A DNA stretch of 7,923 nucleotides from an uncultured Faecalibacterium sp. (GTDB lineage Bacteria; Bacillota; Clostridia; Oscillospirales; Ruminococcaceae): contig CAAFQM010000199.1 of NCBI GenBank assembly GCA_900765105.1, positions 1 through 7,923 on the forward strand, read 5' to 3'. The notes under the pieces are model-generated. The model searched no databases, was not told where the DNA came from, and worked only from the letters and a program-made list of their open reading frames with translations. A program made the position numbers and the translations under genes. Each line of letters opens with the position of its first letter. The stretch's first letter is position 1. Below, in pieces: positions 1 through 6,535 of this stretch.

Positions 1-678
1 AACGCAGGCTACGCTGTGTACGACTTCAACAAGGTCTACCACGCTGTGTACAACTTCTGCGTGGTGGCCATGTCCAACTTCTATCTGGATGTCACCAAGG
101 ATCGCCTGTACTGCACCAACGGCGCTGGCCGCAAGGCAGCACAGACCGCCATGTACAAGATCCTTGTCGCTCTGGATAAGATCATTGCCCCCATCCTGTG
201 CTTCACCAGCCAGGAGATCTGGGACTTCCTGCCCAAGACCGAGGGTATGAACAAGTATGTGGTGTTCGAGCAGATGCCCAAGGCCGGCGCTTACGCTGCC
301 GACGATGCCTTCAAGGCAAAGTGGGCACAGCTGATCGCTGTCCGCGACGAGGTGAAGAAGGTTCTGGAACAGGCCCGTGCCGAAAAGACCATCGGCGCTT
401 CTCTGGAAGCTGCCGTCACCCTGTACTGCAACGACGCCAACTACGAACTGCTGAACAGCATCCCCATGGATGAGCTGGCTGACCTGATGATCGTCTCCCA
501 TGTGGAGCTGGTCAAGGGCGAGGGCGGCGCTGCCAGCGCTGTTGAGGGCCTGGGCGTTGCTGCGGCACACGCCACCGGCGAAAAGTGCGAGCGCTGCTGG
601 AAGTACTCTGCTTCCATCGGCAGTCATGCCGCACACCCCACCCTGTGTGCACGCTGCGCCAGCGTTGTGGAAGCATAA
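1..678 (+). CDS. ileS: Isoleucyl-tRNA synthetase, C-terminal part (5' end outside window)
   Basis: This is the last 225 codons of a cytoplasmic class I aminoacyl-tRNA synthetase that charges tRNA-Ile. The frame is open from base 1 (frame 1) to the TAA at 676-678, so the gene begins upstream of the window. Visible here are the anticodon-binding helical region, with the family signature FNKVYHAVYNFC followed by LDVTKDRLYC near residues 9-38, the segment ending in an SxEA-type motif (IGASLEAAV), and the C-terminal zinc-binding module CERCW...LCARC. The four cysteines are at residues 196, 199, 216 and 219 of the fragment. This C-terminal zinc knuckle is typical of bacterial IleRS. The next gene is lspA, and ileS-lspA-rluD is a common Firmicutes order. 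The HIGH and KMSKS motifs lie outside the window, so catalytic integrity cannot be judged. Confidence 0.97.
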   Translation, partial: NAGYAVYDFNKVYHAVYNFCVVAMSNFYLDVTKDRLYCTNGAGRKAAQTAMYKILVALDKIIAPILCFTSQEIWDFLPKTEGMNKYVVFEQMPKAGAYAADDAFKAKWAQLIAVRDEVKKVLEQARAEKTIGASLEAAVTLYCNDANYELLNSIPMDELADLMIVSHVELVKGEGGAASAVEGLGVAAAHATGEKCERCWKYSASIGSHAAHPTLCARCASVVEA

Positions 679-709
679 AATTCATCAGAAACACGATCGT
701 TTTTGAGGG

Positions 710-743
710 CGGCGCTCCCTTATACCGGGGAGCGCCGTTTTTT
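710..743 (+). terminator. Strong intrinsic terminator after ileS
   Basis: The arms CGGCGCTCCC (710-719) and GGGAGCGCCG (728-737) form a perfect 10-bp GC-rich stem with an 8-nt loop, followed directly by six T residues (738-743). It lies 31 nt after the ileS stop codon. Only 26 nt separate the T tract from the lspA start, so any lspA promoter must lie upstream of or within the hairpin region, or lspA depends on readthrough. Confidence 0.93.
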
Positions 744-769
744 CATACCGGATCGTTTGGGAGTAACCT

Positions 770-1246
770 ATGGCATTTGTACTTTTCAACCTTGTGGCAG
801 CTGCAGCGCTCATCGGAATCGATCAGGCCATCAAGCTGTGGGCGGTCAACGTGCTGCAGCCGGTGGGTTCCATGCCGCTCATCCCCCATGTGGTGGAGCT
901 GCGTTTCGTGCTCAATCAGGGCATGGCGTTCAGCCTGCTCAGCGGCAAGCAGCTGTTCCTCATCATCGCCACCAGCATTGCGCTGATCCTTGTGGCCTAT
1001 ATGCTGTTCTTCCGCTGCCGCGGCAAGTACCTGCAGCAGGCCGCCATGCTTCTGGTGCTGGGCGGCGGCATCGGCAACCTGATCGACCGCGTGCTCAATG
1101 GCGAGGTCGTGGATTACATCAATCTGCTGTTCATGCGGTTTGCGGTGTTCAATTTTGCGGATATCTGCGTGTGTGTTGGCGTGGCCCTCTGGGTGCTGGA
1201 GATCTTTCTGGAAGAGCTGCACAGCGGAGAAGCAAAGGAGCAGTAA
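770..1246 (+). CDS. lspA: Lipoprotein signal peptidase (signal peptidase II)
   Basis: This 158-aa integral membrane aspartyl protease (family A8) cleaves prolipoprotein signal peptides ahead of the lipid-modified cysteine after Lgt has acted. The size is normal for the family. Conserved blocks appear in order: GIDQAIK (residues 16-22), the NQGMAFS block (49-55, usual form NxGAAFS), GGGIGNLIDR (98-107), VVDYI (113-117) and FNFAD (127-131). The catalytic aspartate pair is D115 and D131. Hydrophobic segments near 4-16, 62-81, 90-105 and 127-148 fit the expected four membrane spans. The ATG at 770 is preceded by GGGAG at 759-763 with 6-nt spacing. The gene follows the ileS terminator closely and sits 3 nt before the pseudouridine synthase gene, whose ribosome binding site lies within the lspA 3' end, so the two are very likely cotranscribed and translationally linked. 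Confidence 0.97.
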   Translation: MAFVLFNLVAAAALIGIDQAIKLWAVNVLQPVGSMPLIPHVVELRFVLNQGMAFSLLSGKQLFLIIATSIALILVAYMLFFRCRGKYLQQAAMLLVLGGGIGNLIDRVLNGEVVDYINLLFMRFAVFNFADICVCVGVALWVLEIFLEELHSGEAKEQ

Positions 1247-1249
1247 ACC

Positions 1250-2182
1250 ATGGAGCAGCGTGAATTTATCGTCGAGCCGGAAACGGCAGGCCAGCGCATC
1301 GACCGCTTTCTCAGCGGCGAGGACACCGGTCTGTCCCGCTCGGCTCTGCAGGCGCTGGTGGCCGACGGTCATGTGCTGTGCAACGGCAAGCTCGTGGCCA
1401 AGAGCCTGAAGCTCAAAGCGGGCGATACCATCCTGCTGGAGATCCCGGACGCAAAGCCCATCGAGGCCGTACCGCAGGACATCCCGCTGGACATCGTCTT
1501 TGAGGATGAACACTTGCTGGTGGTCAACAAGCCCAAGGGCATGGTGGTGCACCCGGCCCCCGGCAACCCGGACGGCACACTGGTCAACGCCCTGCTGTGG
1601 CACTGCAAGGGCAGCCTTTCCGGCATCGGCGGCGAGATCCGCCCCGGCATCGTGCACCGCATCGATAAGGACACCAGCGGCCTGCTGGTGGTGGCCAAGG
1701 ACGATGCAACGCACATCGGCCTTTCGCAGCAGATGGCGGTGCACAGCGTGGAACGCGCCTACAACACCATCGTCTACGGCGGCTTTGCGCAGGACGAGGG
1801 CTTTGTGGAGTCCAATCTGGGCCGCAGCAAGACCGACCGCAAGAAGATGGCGGTCTACCCGGCCAGCGAGCCGCACACCAAATACGCCTATACCGGCTAT
1901 AAGGTGCTGGAACGGCTGAACAACTTTACCATGCTGGAATGCCGCCTCAAGACCGGCCGCACCCATCAGATCCGCGTGCACATGGCCTCCATTCGCCACC
2001 CGGTGGCAGGAGACCCGGTCTACGGCCCGCATAACTGCATCACCAGCCTGCACGGCCAGTGCCTGCACGCCAAAACGCTGGGCTTTGTCCACCCCATTAC
2101 AGGGGAACACCTGCGGTTCGACTCGGACCTGCCAGATTACTTTACCCATTTTCTTGCAACGCTCAGGAGGGAAACTGTATGA
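1250..2182 (+). CDS. rluD: RluA-family 23S rRNA pseudouridine synthase (RluD/YlyB type)
   Basis: This 310-aa RNA-modifying enzyme isomerises uridine to pseudouridine, most likely in large-subunit rRNA. An N-terminal S4 RNA-binding domain spans about residues 14-65, and the catalytic domain about 82-300. The family active-site motif HRIDKDTSGLL is at 136-146, with D139 as the catalytic aspartate. Other conserved blocks are VVNKPKGMVVHPA (91-103), KTGRTHQIRVH (234-244) and GDPVYG (254-259). The full S4 plus synthase layout and the position directly after lspA match B. subtilis ylyB and the RluD branch. The exact target uridines cannot be read from the sequence. The ATG at 1250 has AAAGGAG at 1234-1240, 9 nt upstream and inside lspA. 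The stop overlaps the next start as ATGA (2179-2182), indicating translational coupling. Confidence 0.95.
   Translation: MEQREFIVEPETAGQRIDRFLSGEDTGLSRSALQALVADGHVLCNGKLVAKSLKLKAGDTILLEIPDAKPIEAVPQDIPLDIVFEDEHLLVVNKPKGMVVHPAPGNPDGTLVNALLWHCKGSLSGIGGEIRPGIVHRIDKDTSGLLVVAKDDATHIGLSQQMAVHSVERAYNTIVYGGFAQDEGFVESNLGRSKTDRKKMAVYPASEPHTKYAYTGYKVLERLNNFTMLECRLKTGRTHQIRVHMASIRHPVAGDPVYGPHNCITSLHGQCLHAKTLGFVHPITGEHLRFDSDLPDYFTHFLATLRRETV
2165..2170 (+). promoter_or_regulatory. Ribosome binding site AGGAGG setting the start of the HAD gene
   Basis: A perfect AGGAGG lies 8 nt before the ATG at 2179. The same frame is open further upstream to 2059, but the 40 extra codons overlap rluD, have no comparable ribosome binding site and do not resemble a HAD N-terminus. 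The ATG at 2179 is therefore preferred. Confidence 0.88.
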
Positions 2183-3012
2183 ATCGATCTCTGGGATCCA
2201 CACTGGTGCTCTGCGATCTCGACAATCTCATGCTGGGCGCAGACGGCAACCTGACTCAGGTGGTGCGGGATGTGCTGCAGCTGTTTTCCAGCCGGGGCGG
2301 GCGTTTTACCGTCTTTTCCCAGCGCACGCCCCGGGCGGTGCGCTCCATTCTGGGCAGTGTGCGGCTGAACGCGCCGGCGCTGGTCTGCGGCGGTGCCATG
2401 GCATACCAGTATGCCGACGGCTCCCGGCAGACCCTGTGCAGTTTTGCCGGGCAGGATGCCGACCTGTTCACCCGTCTGCCGGTGGCGGCGGGGGTGGGCG
2501 TTGCCCTGCAGATGACCGACGGCACCACCCGCGTGCTGCGCATGAGCGACGCGCTGGAGCGCCACCTGCGGGAGGAATGGACCCCCTTCCTGCTGGCGAA
2601 CGCGGCAGATATCCGCAGAGAGGACGTTCTGCGCGTGCTGCTGTATCAGGATCACAAGGGCGTGCCCATGATCCCTCTGCTGGAAAAGGCACTGGGGGAG
2701 AAGTCTGCGGTCTTTCTGGGCGAGCGCGCCGCGCCCGACCTGCTGATCCTGACCCCGAAAACGGTCTCCGGCAGCGAAATGCTGGGGGCTGTCTGCGCCC
2801 CGGCGGGCTTTGAACCGGAGAATGTGCTGGTGCTGGCGGGCGGTATGCCCATGCTGGATCTGGTGCGCTCTGCCGGACGGAGCGCCGCCGCAGCCGATGC
2901 CCCGGCAGAGCTGCGCCTTGCAGCCCATCAGGTCACCCTGACCGATGCATCTTCCGGTGCGGCAGTGGAAGTGCTGTACCGTATGGTGCGGGATGCCGAA
3001 AAATCCGTTTAA
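2179..3012 (+). CDS. Cof-like HAD superfamily protein with degenerate catalytic motifs
   Basis: This 277-aa cytoplasmic protein has the layout of the Cof/YidA branch of HAD phosphatases. The N-terminal strand LVLCDLDN (residues 9-16) carries the D-x-D of motif I (D13, D15). A motif II-like serine follows in FTVFSQRTP (S47). A cap region spans about 75-195, and a C-terminal stretch (residues 213-275) follows the Cof motif-IV-to-end pattern through TLTDASSGAAVEVLYRMV. The usual lysine of motif III (VSKG) appears here as VSGS (196-199), and the motif IV GDxxND appears as GGMPMLD (221-227), so most metal-binding acidic residues are gone. Family members dephosphorylate sugar phosphates or nucleotides; this one may have little or altered activity. 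It overlaps rluD by 4 nt (ATGA) and ends just before a strong terminator, making it the last gene of the lspA operon. Fold assignment is fairly secure; function is unknown. Confidence 0.8.
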   Translation: MNRSLGSTLVLCDLDNLMLGADGNLTQVVRDVLQLFSSRGGRFTVFSQRTPRAVRSILGSVRLNAPALVCGGAMAYQYADGSRQTLCSFAGQDADLFTRLPVAAGVGVALQMTDGTTRVLRMSDALERHLREEWTPFLLANAADIRREDVLRVLLYQDHKGVPMIPLLEKALGEKSAVFLGERAAPDLLILTPKTVSGSEMLGAVCAPAGFEPENVLVLAGGMPMLDLVRSAGRSAAAADAPAELRLAAHQVTLTDASSGAAVEVLYRMVRDAEKSV

Positions 3013-3021
3013 AAATTGTGC

Positions 3022-3060
3022 AAGCTTTCTGCGTGTTTTTTCGCAGAAAGCTTTCTTTTT
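3022..3060 (+). terminator. Strong intrinsic terminator closing the lspA-rluD-HAD operon
   Basis: AAGCTTTCTGCG (3022-3033) pairs perfectly with CGCAGAAAGCTT (3042-3053), giving a 12-bp stem with a T-rich 8-nt loop, followed by TCTTTTT (3054-3060). It begins 10 nt after the HAD stop codon. On the complementary strand a T run also follows the stem after about five bases, so it could act in both directions. It leaves only 18 nt before the start of the next gene. Confidence 0.93.
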
Positions 3061-3078
3061 GACAGAAAGTCGGGTACA

Positions 3079-3438
3079 ATGGATAAAATATCTCCGTCAA
3101 AGCGCAAACGCAGAGAATGGCTCTTTGCGTTTCTCTCGCTGGCGGCTGCTGCTCTGTGCGCGGGGCTGGCGTTTTCCTTCGCCGTTCCGCTCACCGCACA
3201 GGAGCCGCAGAAGTTTCCGGAGACTGCCAGGCTGGAACGATCCGTTCTGGTGGATCTGAACACCGCCGGGGCGGATGCCCTGTGCACCCTGCCGGGCGTC
3301 GGCGAGAGCCGGGCAAGAGCCATTCTGGAATACCGGGAGCAGCACGGCCCGTTTGAGCAGGTCGAGGATGCCGCAAATGTTCCGGGGCTGACCGAGGAGA
3401 TCGTGGCCTCCTGGGAGGGTCAGGCGACCGTGCACTGA
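3079..3438 (+). CDS. Small membrane-anchored helix-hairpin-helix protein, ComEA-like
   Basis: The 119-aa protein has a basic N-terminus (KRKRR, residues 8-12), one hydrophobic membrane segment (about 14-36), a short linker, and a C-terminal tandem helix-hairpin-helix DNA-binding domain (about 57-112). The domain carries the ComEA signatures DLNTAGADAL (59-68), LPGVGESRARAI (71-82), YREQHGPF (85-92) and NVPGL (100-104). Known ComEA proteins sit on the outer face of the membrane and bind incoming DNA during transformation. This one lacks the SLBB domain that Bacillus ComEA carries between anchor and HhH, so it is shorter than that protein. The ATG at 3079 was chosen because the frame upstream runs back through the terminator hairpin to a TTG at 3016. 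No good ribosome binding site precedes 3079, so the start is less certain than elsewhere. No other competence gene is in the window, so a role in DNA uptake is inferred only from domain layout. Confidence 0.85.
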   Translation: MDKISPSKRKRREWLFAFLSLAAAALCAGLAFSFAVPLTAQEPQKFPETARLERSVLVDLNTAGADALCTLPGVGESRARAILEYREQHGPFEQVEDAANVPGLTEEIVASWEGQATVH

Positions 3439-3481
3439 TCCGCGAAAAATCTGCCGCAGGCAGCACAAAAGGGGAAGGATT

Positions 3482-5914
3482 ATGAGTGACGAAACGATTT
3501 TCATCAACCGCGAACTGAGCTGGCTGGACTTTAACCGCCGGGTGCTTGCACTGGGAAAGGATAAGAATGTTCCTCTTGCGGAGCGGGTCAAGTTCCTTGC
3601 CATTTACGGCTCCAATCTGGACGAGTTCTTCATGGTGCGCGTCGGTTCTCTGCAGGAACGCGCCAATCTGGAACAGGAAAAGGGCAAAAAGGAAAAGCGG
3701 GAGAACAAGACCAACATGACCGCCGCCGAACAGCTGGCCGCCATTATGCCCAAAACCGCTCAGCTGCAGGATGACTGCGACAAATATTACGCCAAAGCGC
3801 TGGAAGCTCTGGCCGAAAACGGCTACCGCAAGGTAGATTTTGACAATCTGACCAAGGAAGAGGAACATATCTGGAAGAAATATTTCCAGACCGAGCTGTT
3901 CCCAATCCTCAGTCCGCAGATCGTCGATAACCGCCACCCGTTCCCGTTCCTGCGCAATCAGGAAATCTACCTCGGCGCACTTCTCAAGGAAAAACACCCT
4001 GCCGGACAGAGCCTCGGCATCATCCCCATTTCCAGCCAGATGGAGCGCATCCACTTCATAAAAAAGGACGGCGAAACGCTGTTTGCCCTGACGGAGGAAC
4101 TGGTGCTGCACTATGCGGCCAGCATCTTCGGCAAGGATGCCATGCAGGAAAAATGCCTGTTCCGCGTCACCCGCAATGCAGATATCGACGTGAAAGAGGG
4201 CATGATGGATCATGACATCGATTACCGCGAGATCATGACCGAGCTGCTCAAGCGCCGTCGCAAGCTGGCCGCAGTCCGCCTGCAGGTCACGCCCGCTCCC
4301 GCACCGGAGGTGGAGCGCATCCTCTGCAACCGTCTGGAGCTGAGCCGCAAGCGGGTGTTCGAACAGAAGAGCCCGCTGGATCTGAGCTTTTTCTACAAGC
4401 TCACTGGGCGCATCGGCGCAGAGGATCATCCGGAGCTGTTCTATCCGGCAGCCCGCCCCATGCTGCCGCCGCAGGGCTACGACCTTGCCGCGGAGGTGCA
4501 GAAGCATGATGTGCTGCTGAGCTACCCGTACCAGTCCATCCGGCCCTTCATCGCAATGCTCAAAAAGGCCGCTCACGACCCGGAGGTCATCTCCATCAAG
4601 ATGACCCTCTACCGCATGGCGCGGGAATCCCAGATCGTGGAAGCGCTGGTAGAAGCGGCCGAAAACGGCAAGGAGGTCGTGGCGCTGGTGGAACTGCGCG
4701 CCCGCTTTGACGAGCAGAATAACATCGACTGGTCCAAGCAGCTGGAAAGCGCCGGTTGCACGGTCATCTACGGCTTTGAGGACTACAAAGTCCACTCCAA
4801 GCTCACCCTCATTACCCGCAAGGGCAAAGAGGGCTATTCCTACATCACCCAGATCGGCACCGGCAACTACAACGAAAAGACCAGCGAGCTGTACACCGAT
4901 CTCTCCTTCATCACAGCAGACCACGGCATTGGCGAGGAAGCTTCCAATGTGTTCCAGAACCTTGCCGTGCAGAAGCTGACCGAGACCAGCGACAAAATGC
5001 TGGTGGCTCCGCTCCGGTTCAAGAACGTGCTGCTGGAAGAGATGGACCATGTCATCGCAGCCGCCCGCATGGGCCGCCCGGCATCCATGATCCTGAAGAA
5101 CAACTCCATCAGCGACCGGGATATCATTCTCAAACTGCAGGAAGCCAGCTGCGCCGGGGTGCGCATCGATATGATCGTGCGCGGCATCTGCTGCGTGCGG
5201 GCAGAGGTGCCCGGCAAGACCGAAAACCTGCACATCCGCAGCCTTGTGGGCCGCTACCTTGAGCACGGCCGCATCTACAGTTTCTTTGATGGCGTGCACA
5301 CCCGCATCTATATCGCTTCCGGCGACTTCCTCACCCGCAACACTGAGTGCCGCGTGGAGGTGGGCGTCCGGGTGGAAGACCCTGTTCTGGTGCAGAAACT
5401 CACCGACATCCTGCAGCTGCAGCTGCGGGACAATGTCAACGCCCGCGAGATGCGTGCCGACGGCAGCTACCAGAAGGTCAAGCCCGCCGAGGGTGAAGCG
5501 CTGGTCAACGGCCAGATGGGCATGTACGACCTGCTGAAGGATGACTGGACGGCAGAGCCTGCCAAACCGGCTGTGCTCAAGGCCGCCCCTGCGACAGAAC
5601 AGCCCGCCCCGGACGCTGCAGAACCGGAAAAGAAACCTCCGGTGCAGCCTGCCGAAAAAGCGGAAGCCGCCCCGGCAGCACAGCCGGAGCCGCCGAAGGA
5701 AAAAACGGCGGCAGAGCCTGCCAGTTCCGTCGCCCTGACTCAGGAGAGCGGCGACCACTTTGAACAGCTGGAGCAGATGGTGAACCGCAAAAAGCCCGAG
5801 CCGCGCAAGCAGTCTGCTGACAAGTCGGCAAAGCCTGCCGTTGTGGTAACAAGCCCCAGAAGGCGTGTTGGCCTGTTCGAACAGGTGCTGAACCTCTTCA
5901 AAAAGCGGAAATAA
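3482..5914 (+). CDS. ppk: Polyphosphate kinase 1 with extended C-terminal tail
   Basis: This enzyme reversibly transfers the ATP gamma-phosphate to inorganic polyphosphate chains. Its 810 aa exceed the usual roughly 690-720. Conserved blocks, in order: NRELSWLDFN (9-18), GSNLDEFFMVRVGSL (43-57, ATP-contacting N45), HPFPFLRN (152-159), RVTRNADIDV (228-237), DHPELFYPA (315-323), SYPYQSIRPF (347-356), KMTLYR (373-378), YKVHSKL (435-441), IGTGNYNEKT (458-467) and RYLEHGRIY (591-599). H438 aligns with the E. coli phospho-histidine H435, and H595 with H592. R378, R408, Y471 and R567 match the E. coli magnesium and ATP ligands at a constant +3 offset, so the core looks fully active. Residues about 690-790 are low-complexity Ala/Pro/Glu/Lys-rich, followed by a basic, hydrophobic end (RRRVGLFEQVLNLFKKRK). 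The purine-rich AAGGGGAAGGA at 3469-3479 precedes the ATG. The gene starts 43 nt after the HhH gene and may share its transcript. Confidence 0.97.
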   Translation: MSDETIFINRELSWLDFNRRVLALGKDKNVPLAERVKFLAIYGSNLDEFFMVRVGSLQERANLEQEKGKKEKRENKTNMTAAEQLAAIMPKTAQLQDDCDKYYAKALEALAENGYRKVDFDNLTKEEEHIWKKYFQTELFPILSPQIVDNRHPFPFLRNQEIYLGALLKEKHPAGQSLGIIPISSQMERIHFIKKDGETLFALTEELVLHYAASIFGKDAMQEKCLFRVTRNADIDVKEGMMDHDIDYREIMTELLKRRRKLAAVRLQVTPAPAPEVERILCNRLELSRKRVFEQKSPLDLSFFYKLTGRIGAEDHPELFYPAARPMLPPQGYDLAAEVQKHDVLLSYPYQSIRPFIAMLKKAAHDPEVISIKMTLYRMARESQIVEALVEAAENGKEVVALVELRARFDEQNNIDWSKQLESAGCTVIYGFEDYKVHSKLTLITRKGKEGYSYITQIGTGNYNEKTSELYTDLSFITADHGIGEEASNVFQNLAVQKLTETSDKMLVAPLRFKNVLLEEMDHVIAAARMGRPASMILKNNSISDRDIILKLQEASCAGVRIDMIVRGICCVRAEVPGKTENLHIRSLVGRYLEHGRIYSFFDGVHTRIYIASGDFLTRNTECRVEVGVRVEDPVLVQKLTDILQLQLRDNVNAREMRADGSYQKVKPAEGEALVNGQMGMYDLLKDDWTAEPAKPAVLKAAPATEQPAPDAAEPEKKPPVQPAEKAEAAPAAQPEPPKEKTAAEPASSVALTQESGDHFEQLEQMVNRKKPEPRKQSADKSAKPAVVVTSPRRRVGLFEQVLNLFKKRK

Positions 5915-5926
5915 CAGATTCCAAGA

Positions 5927-5966
5927 CCCGGCGGTGCCTGTCTGAGACGGCCTGCCGGGCCTTTCT
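5927..5966 (+). terminator. Putative weak terminator after ppk
   Basis: CCCGGC (5927-5932) pairs with GCCGGG (5954-5959). The stem can extend through a single-base bulge, and an inner GTC/GAC mini-stem caps it. It is followed by CCTTTCT, a poor U tract. It starts 13 nt after the ppk stop. The stem is plausible but the tail is weak, and the same bases can join alternative hairpins, so termination efficiency is doubtful. Confidence 0.45.
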
Positions 5967-6007
5967 GCGTTCTCAGATAAAGGCCGGATGCATACATTTC
6001 CCTGAAT

Positions 6008-6012
6008 GGGGG
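6008..6012 (+). promoter_or_regulatory. G-rich ribosome binding site choosing the M23 start
   Basis: GGGGG lies 7 nt before the ATG at 6020. A GTG two codons earlier (6014) is in frame but only 1 nt from this site, so the ATG is the better start. Confidence 0.55.
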
Positions 6013-6019
6013 CGTGCAA

Positions 6020-6535
6020 ATGCAGAAAAAGCGGCAGGGGAGTTGGAGCAGACAGGGGAGAACGCGGCTCATTCTTCTGGCCGCACTGCTCCTGACCGTC
6101 CTTGTACTGATGCTGAAAAGCCGGGCGGGCACAGAACAGCTGCAATTCCCGCTGGATACGGACCGCTGGCGTGTTTCGGACAGTTACGGATGGCGGGCAG
6201 ACCCCTATACCAAGGAACAGACTTTCCACTGTGGTATCGATTTTTCCTGCGCGGAGGGAACTGCCGTTCTTGCAGCCGATGATGGCATGGTGGAAGAAAC
6301 AACATCCGGCGGGAGCTACGGCAACTGCATCCGGCTGTTCCATGACGGGAGCCGAAAGACTCTGTATGCACATCTGCAGTATGTGTATGTCCGCCCGGGC
6401 GAGACGGTCGCAAGGGGGCAGGTTCTTGGTACGGCGGGGCAGACAGGCCGGGCCACCGGACCGCACCTGCATTTTGAGCTGTGGCGGCAGGGGATCGCCT
6501 GCGACCCTGCCGCGGCGCTGGGGCTGGACGTATGA
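6020..6535 (+). CDS. Membrane-anchored M23 metallopeptidase, probable SpoIVFA-type partner
   Basis: The 171-aa protein starts with a basic N-terminus, has one membrane segment (about residues 16-32), and then a LytM/M23 peptidase domain (about 50-165). The zinc-site motifs are complete: HCGID (H70, D74), YAHL (H118) and GPHLHFEL (H149, H151). Secondary signatures SDSYGWRADPY (53-63), ADDGMVEE (86-93), PGETVARGQVLGTAG (126-140) and TGRATGPH (142-149) also fit. M23 enzymes usually cut peptidoglycan peptide bridges outside the membrane. The gene overlaps the next one by 4 nt (ATGA), and that gene encodes an M50 intramembrane protease. In B. subtilis the adjacent SpoIVFA/SpoIVFB pair has this arrangement and lies just upstream of rplU-rpmA-obg. 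This is therefore probably the SpoIVFA counterpart, a partner or regulator of the protease, although the intact zinc ligands also allow real hydrolase activity. The family call is firm; the SpoIVFA identity is inferred from context. Confidence 0.9.
   Translation: MQKKRQGSWSRQGRTRLILLAALLLTVLVLMLKSRAGTEQLQFPLDTDRWRVSDSYGWRADPYTKEQTFHCGIDFSCAEGTAVLAADDGMVEETTSGGSYGNCIRLFHDGSRKTLYAHLQYVYVRPGETVARGQVLGTAGQTGRATGPHLHFELWRQGIACDPAAALGLDV

Noticed and set aside
11..57. Near-perfect 17-bp direct repeat (11-27 and 41-57) spaced exactly 30 bp apart
   Set aside because: It encodes AVYDF and AVYNF in the conserved IleRS anticodon-binding helix. The similarity follows from the protein sequence and there are only two copies.
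676..681. TAAAAT as a -10 box for lspA
   Set aside because: No -35-like hexamer occurs 15-19 nt upstream and there is no TGn extension.
2059..2178. Upstream extension of the HAD gene to an earlier start
   Set aside because: The 40 codons overlap rluD, lack a ribosome binding site, and the perfect AGGAGG at 2165 points to the ATG at 2179.
743..2203. 486-codon minus-strand open frame opposite lspA and rluD
   Set aside because: It is a codon-bias shadow of two conserved genes; composition is rich in His, Gln, Val and Ala, with no domain signature and no ribosome binding site seen.
3016..3078. N-terminal extension of the HhH protein from TTG 3016
   Set aside because: The extra 21 codons are made from the terminator hairpin and its T tract, with no ribosome binding site.
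3451..3463. Small hairpin CTGCC-gca-GGCAG before ppk as a terminator
   Set aside because: The stem is only 5 bp and is followed by CACAAAA with no T tract; it lies just ahead of the ppk ribosome binding site.
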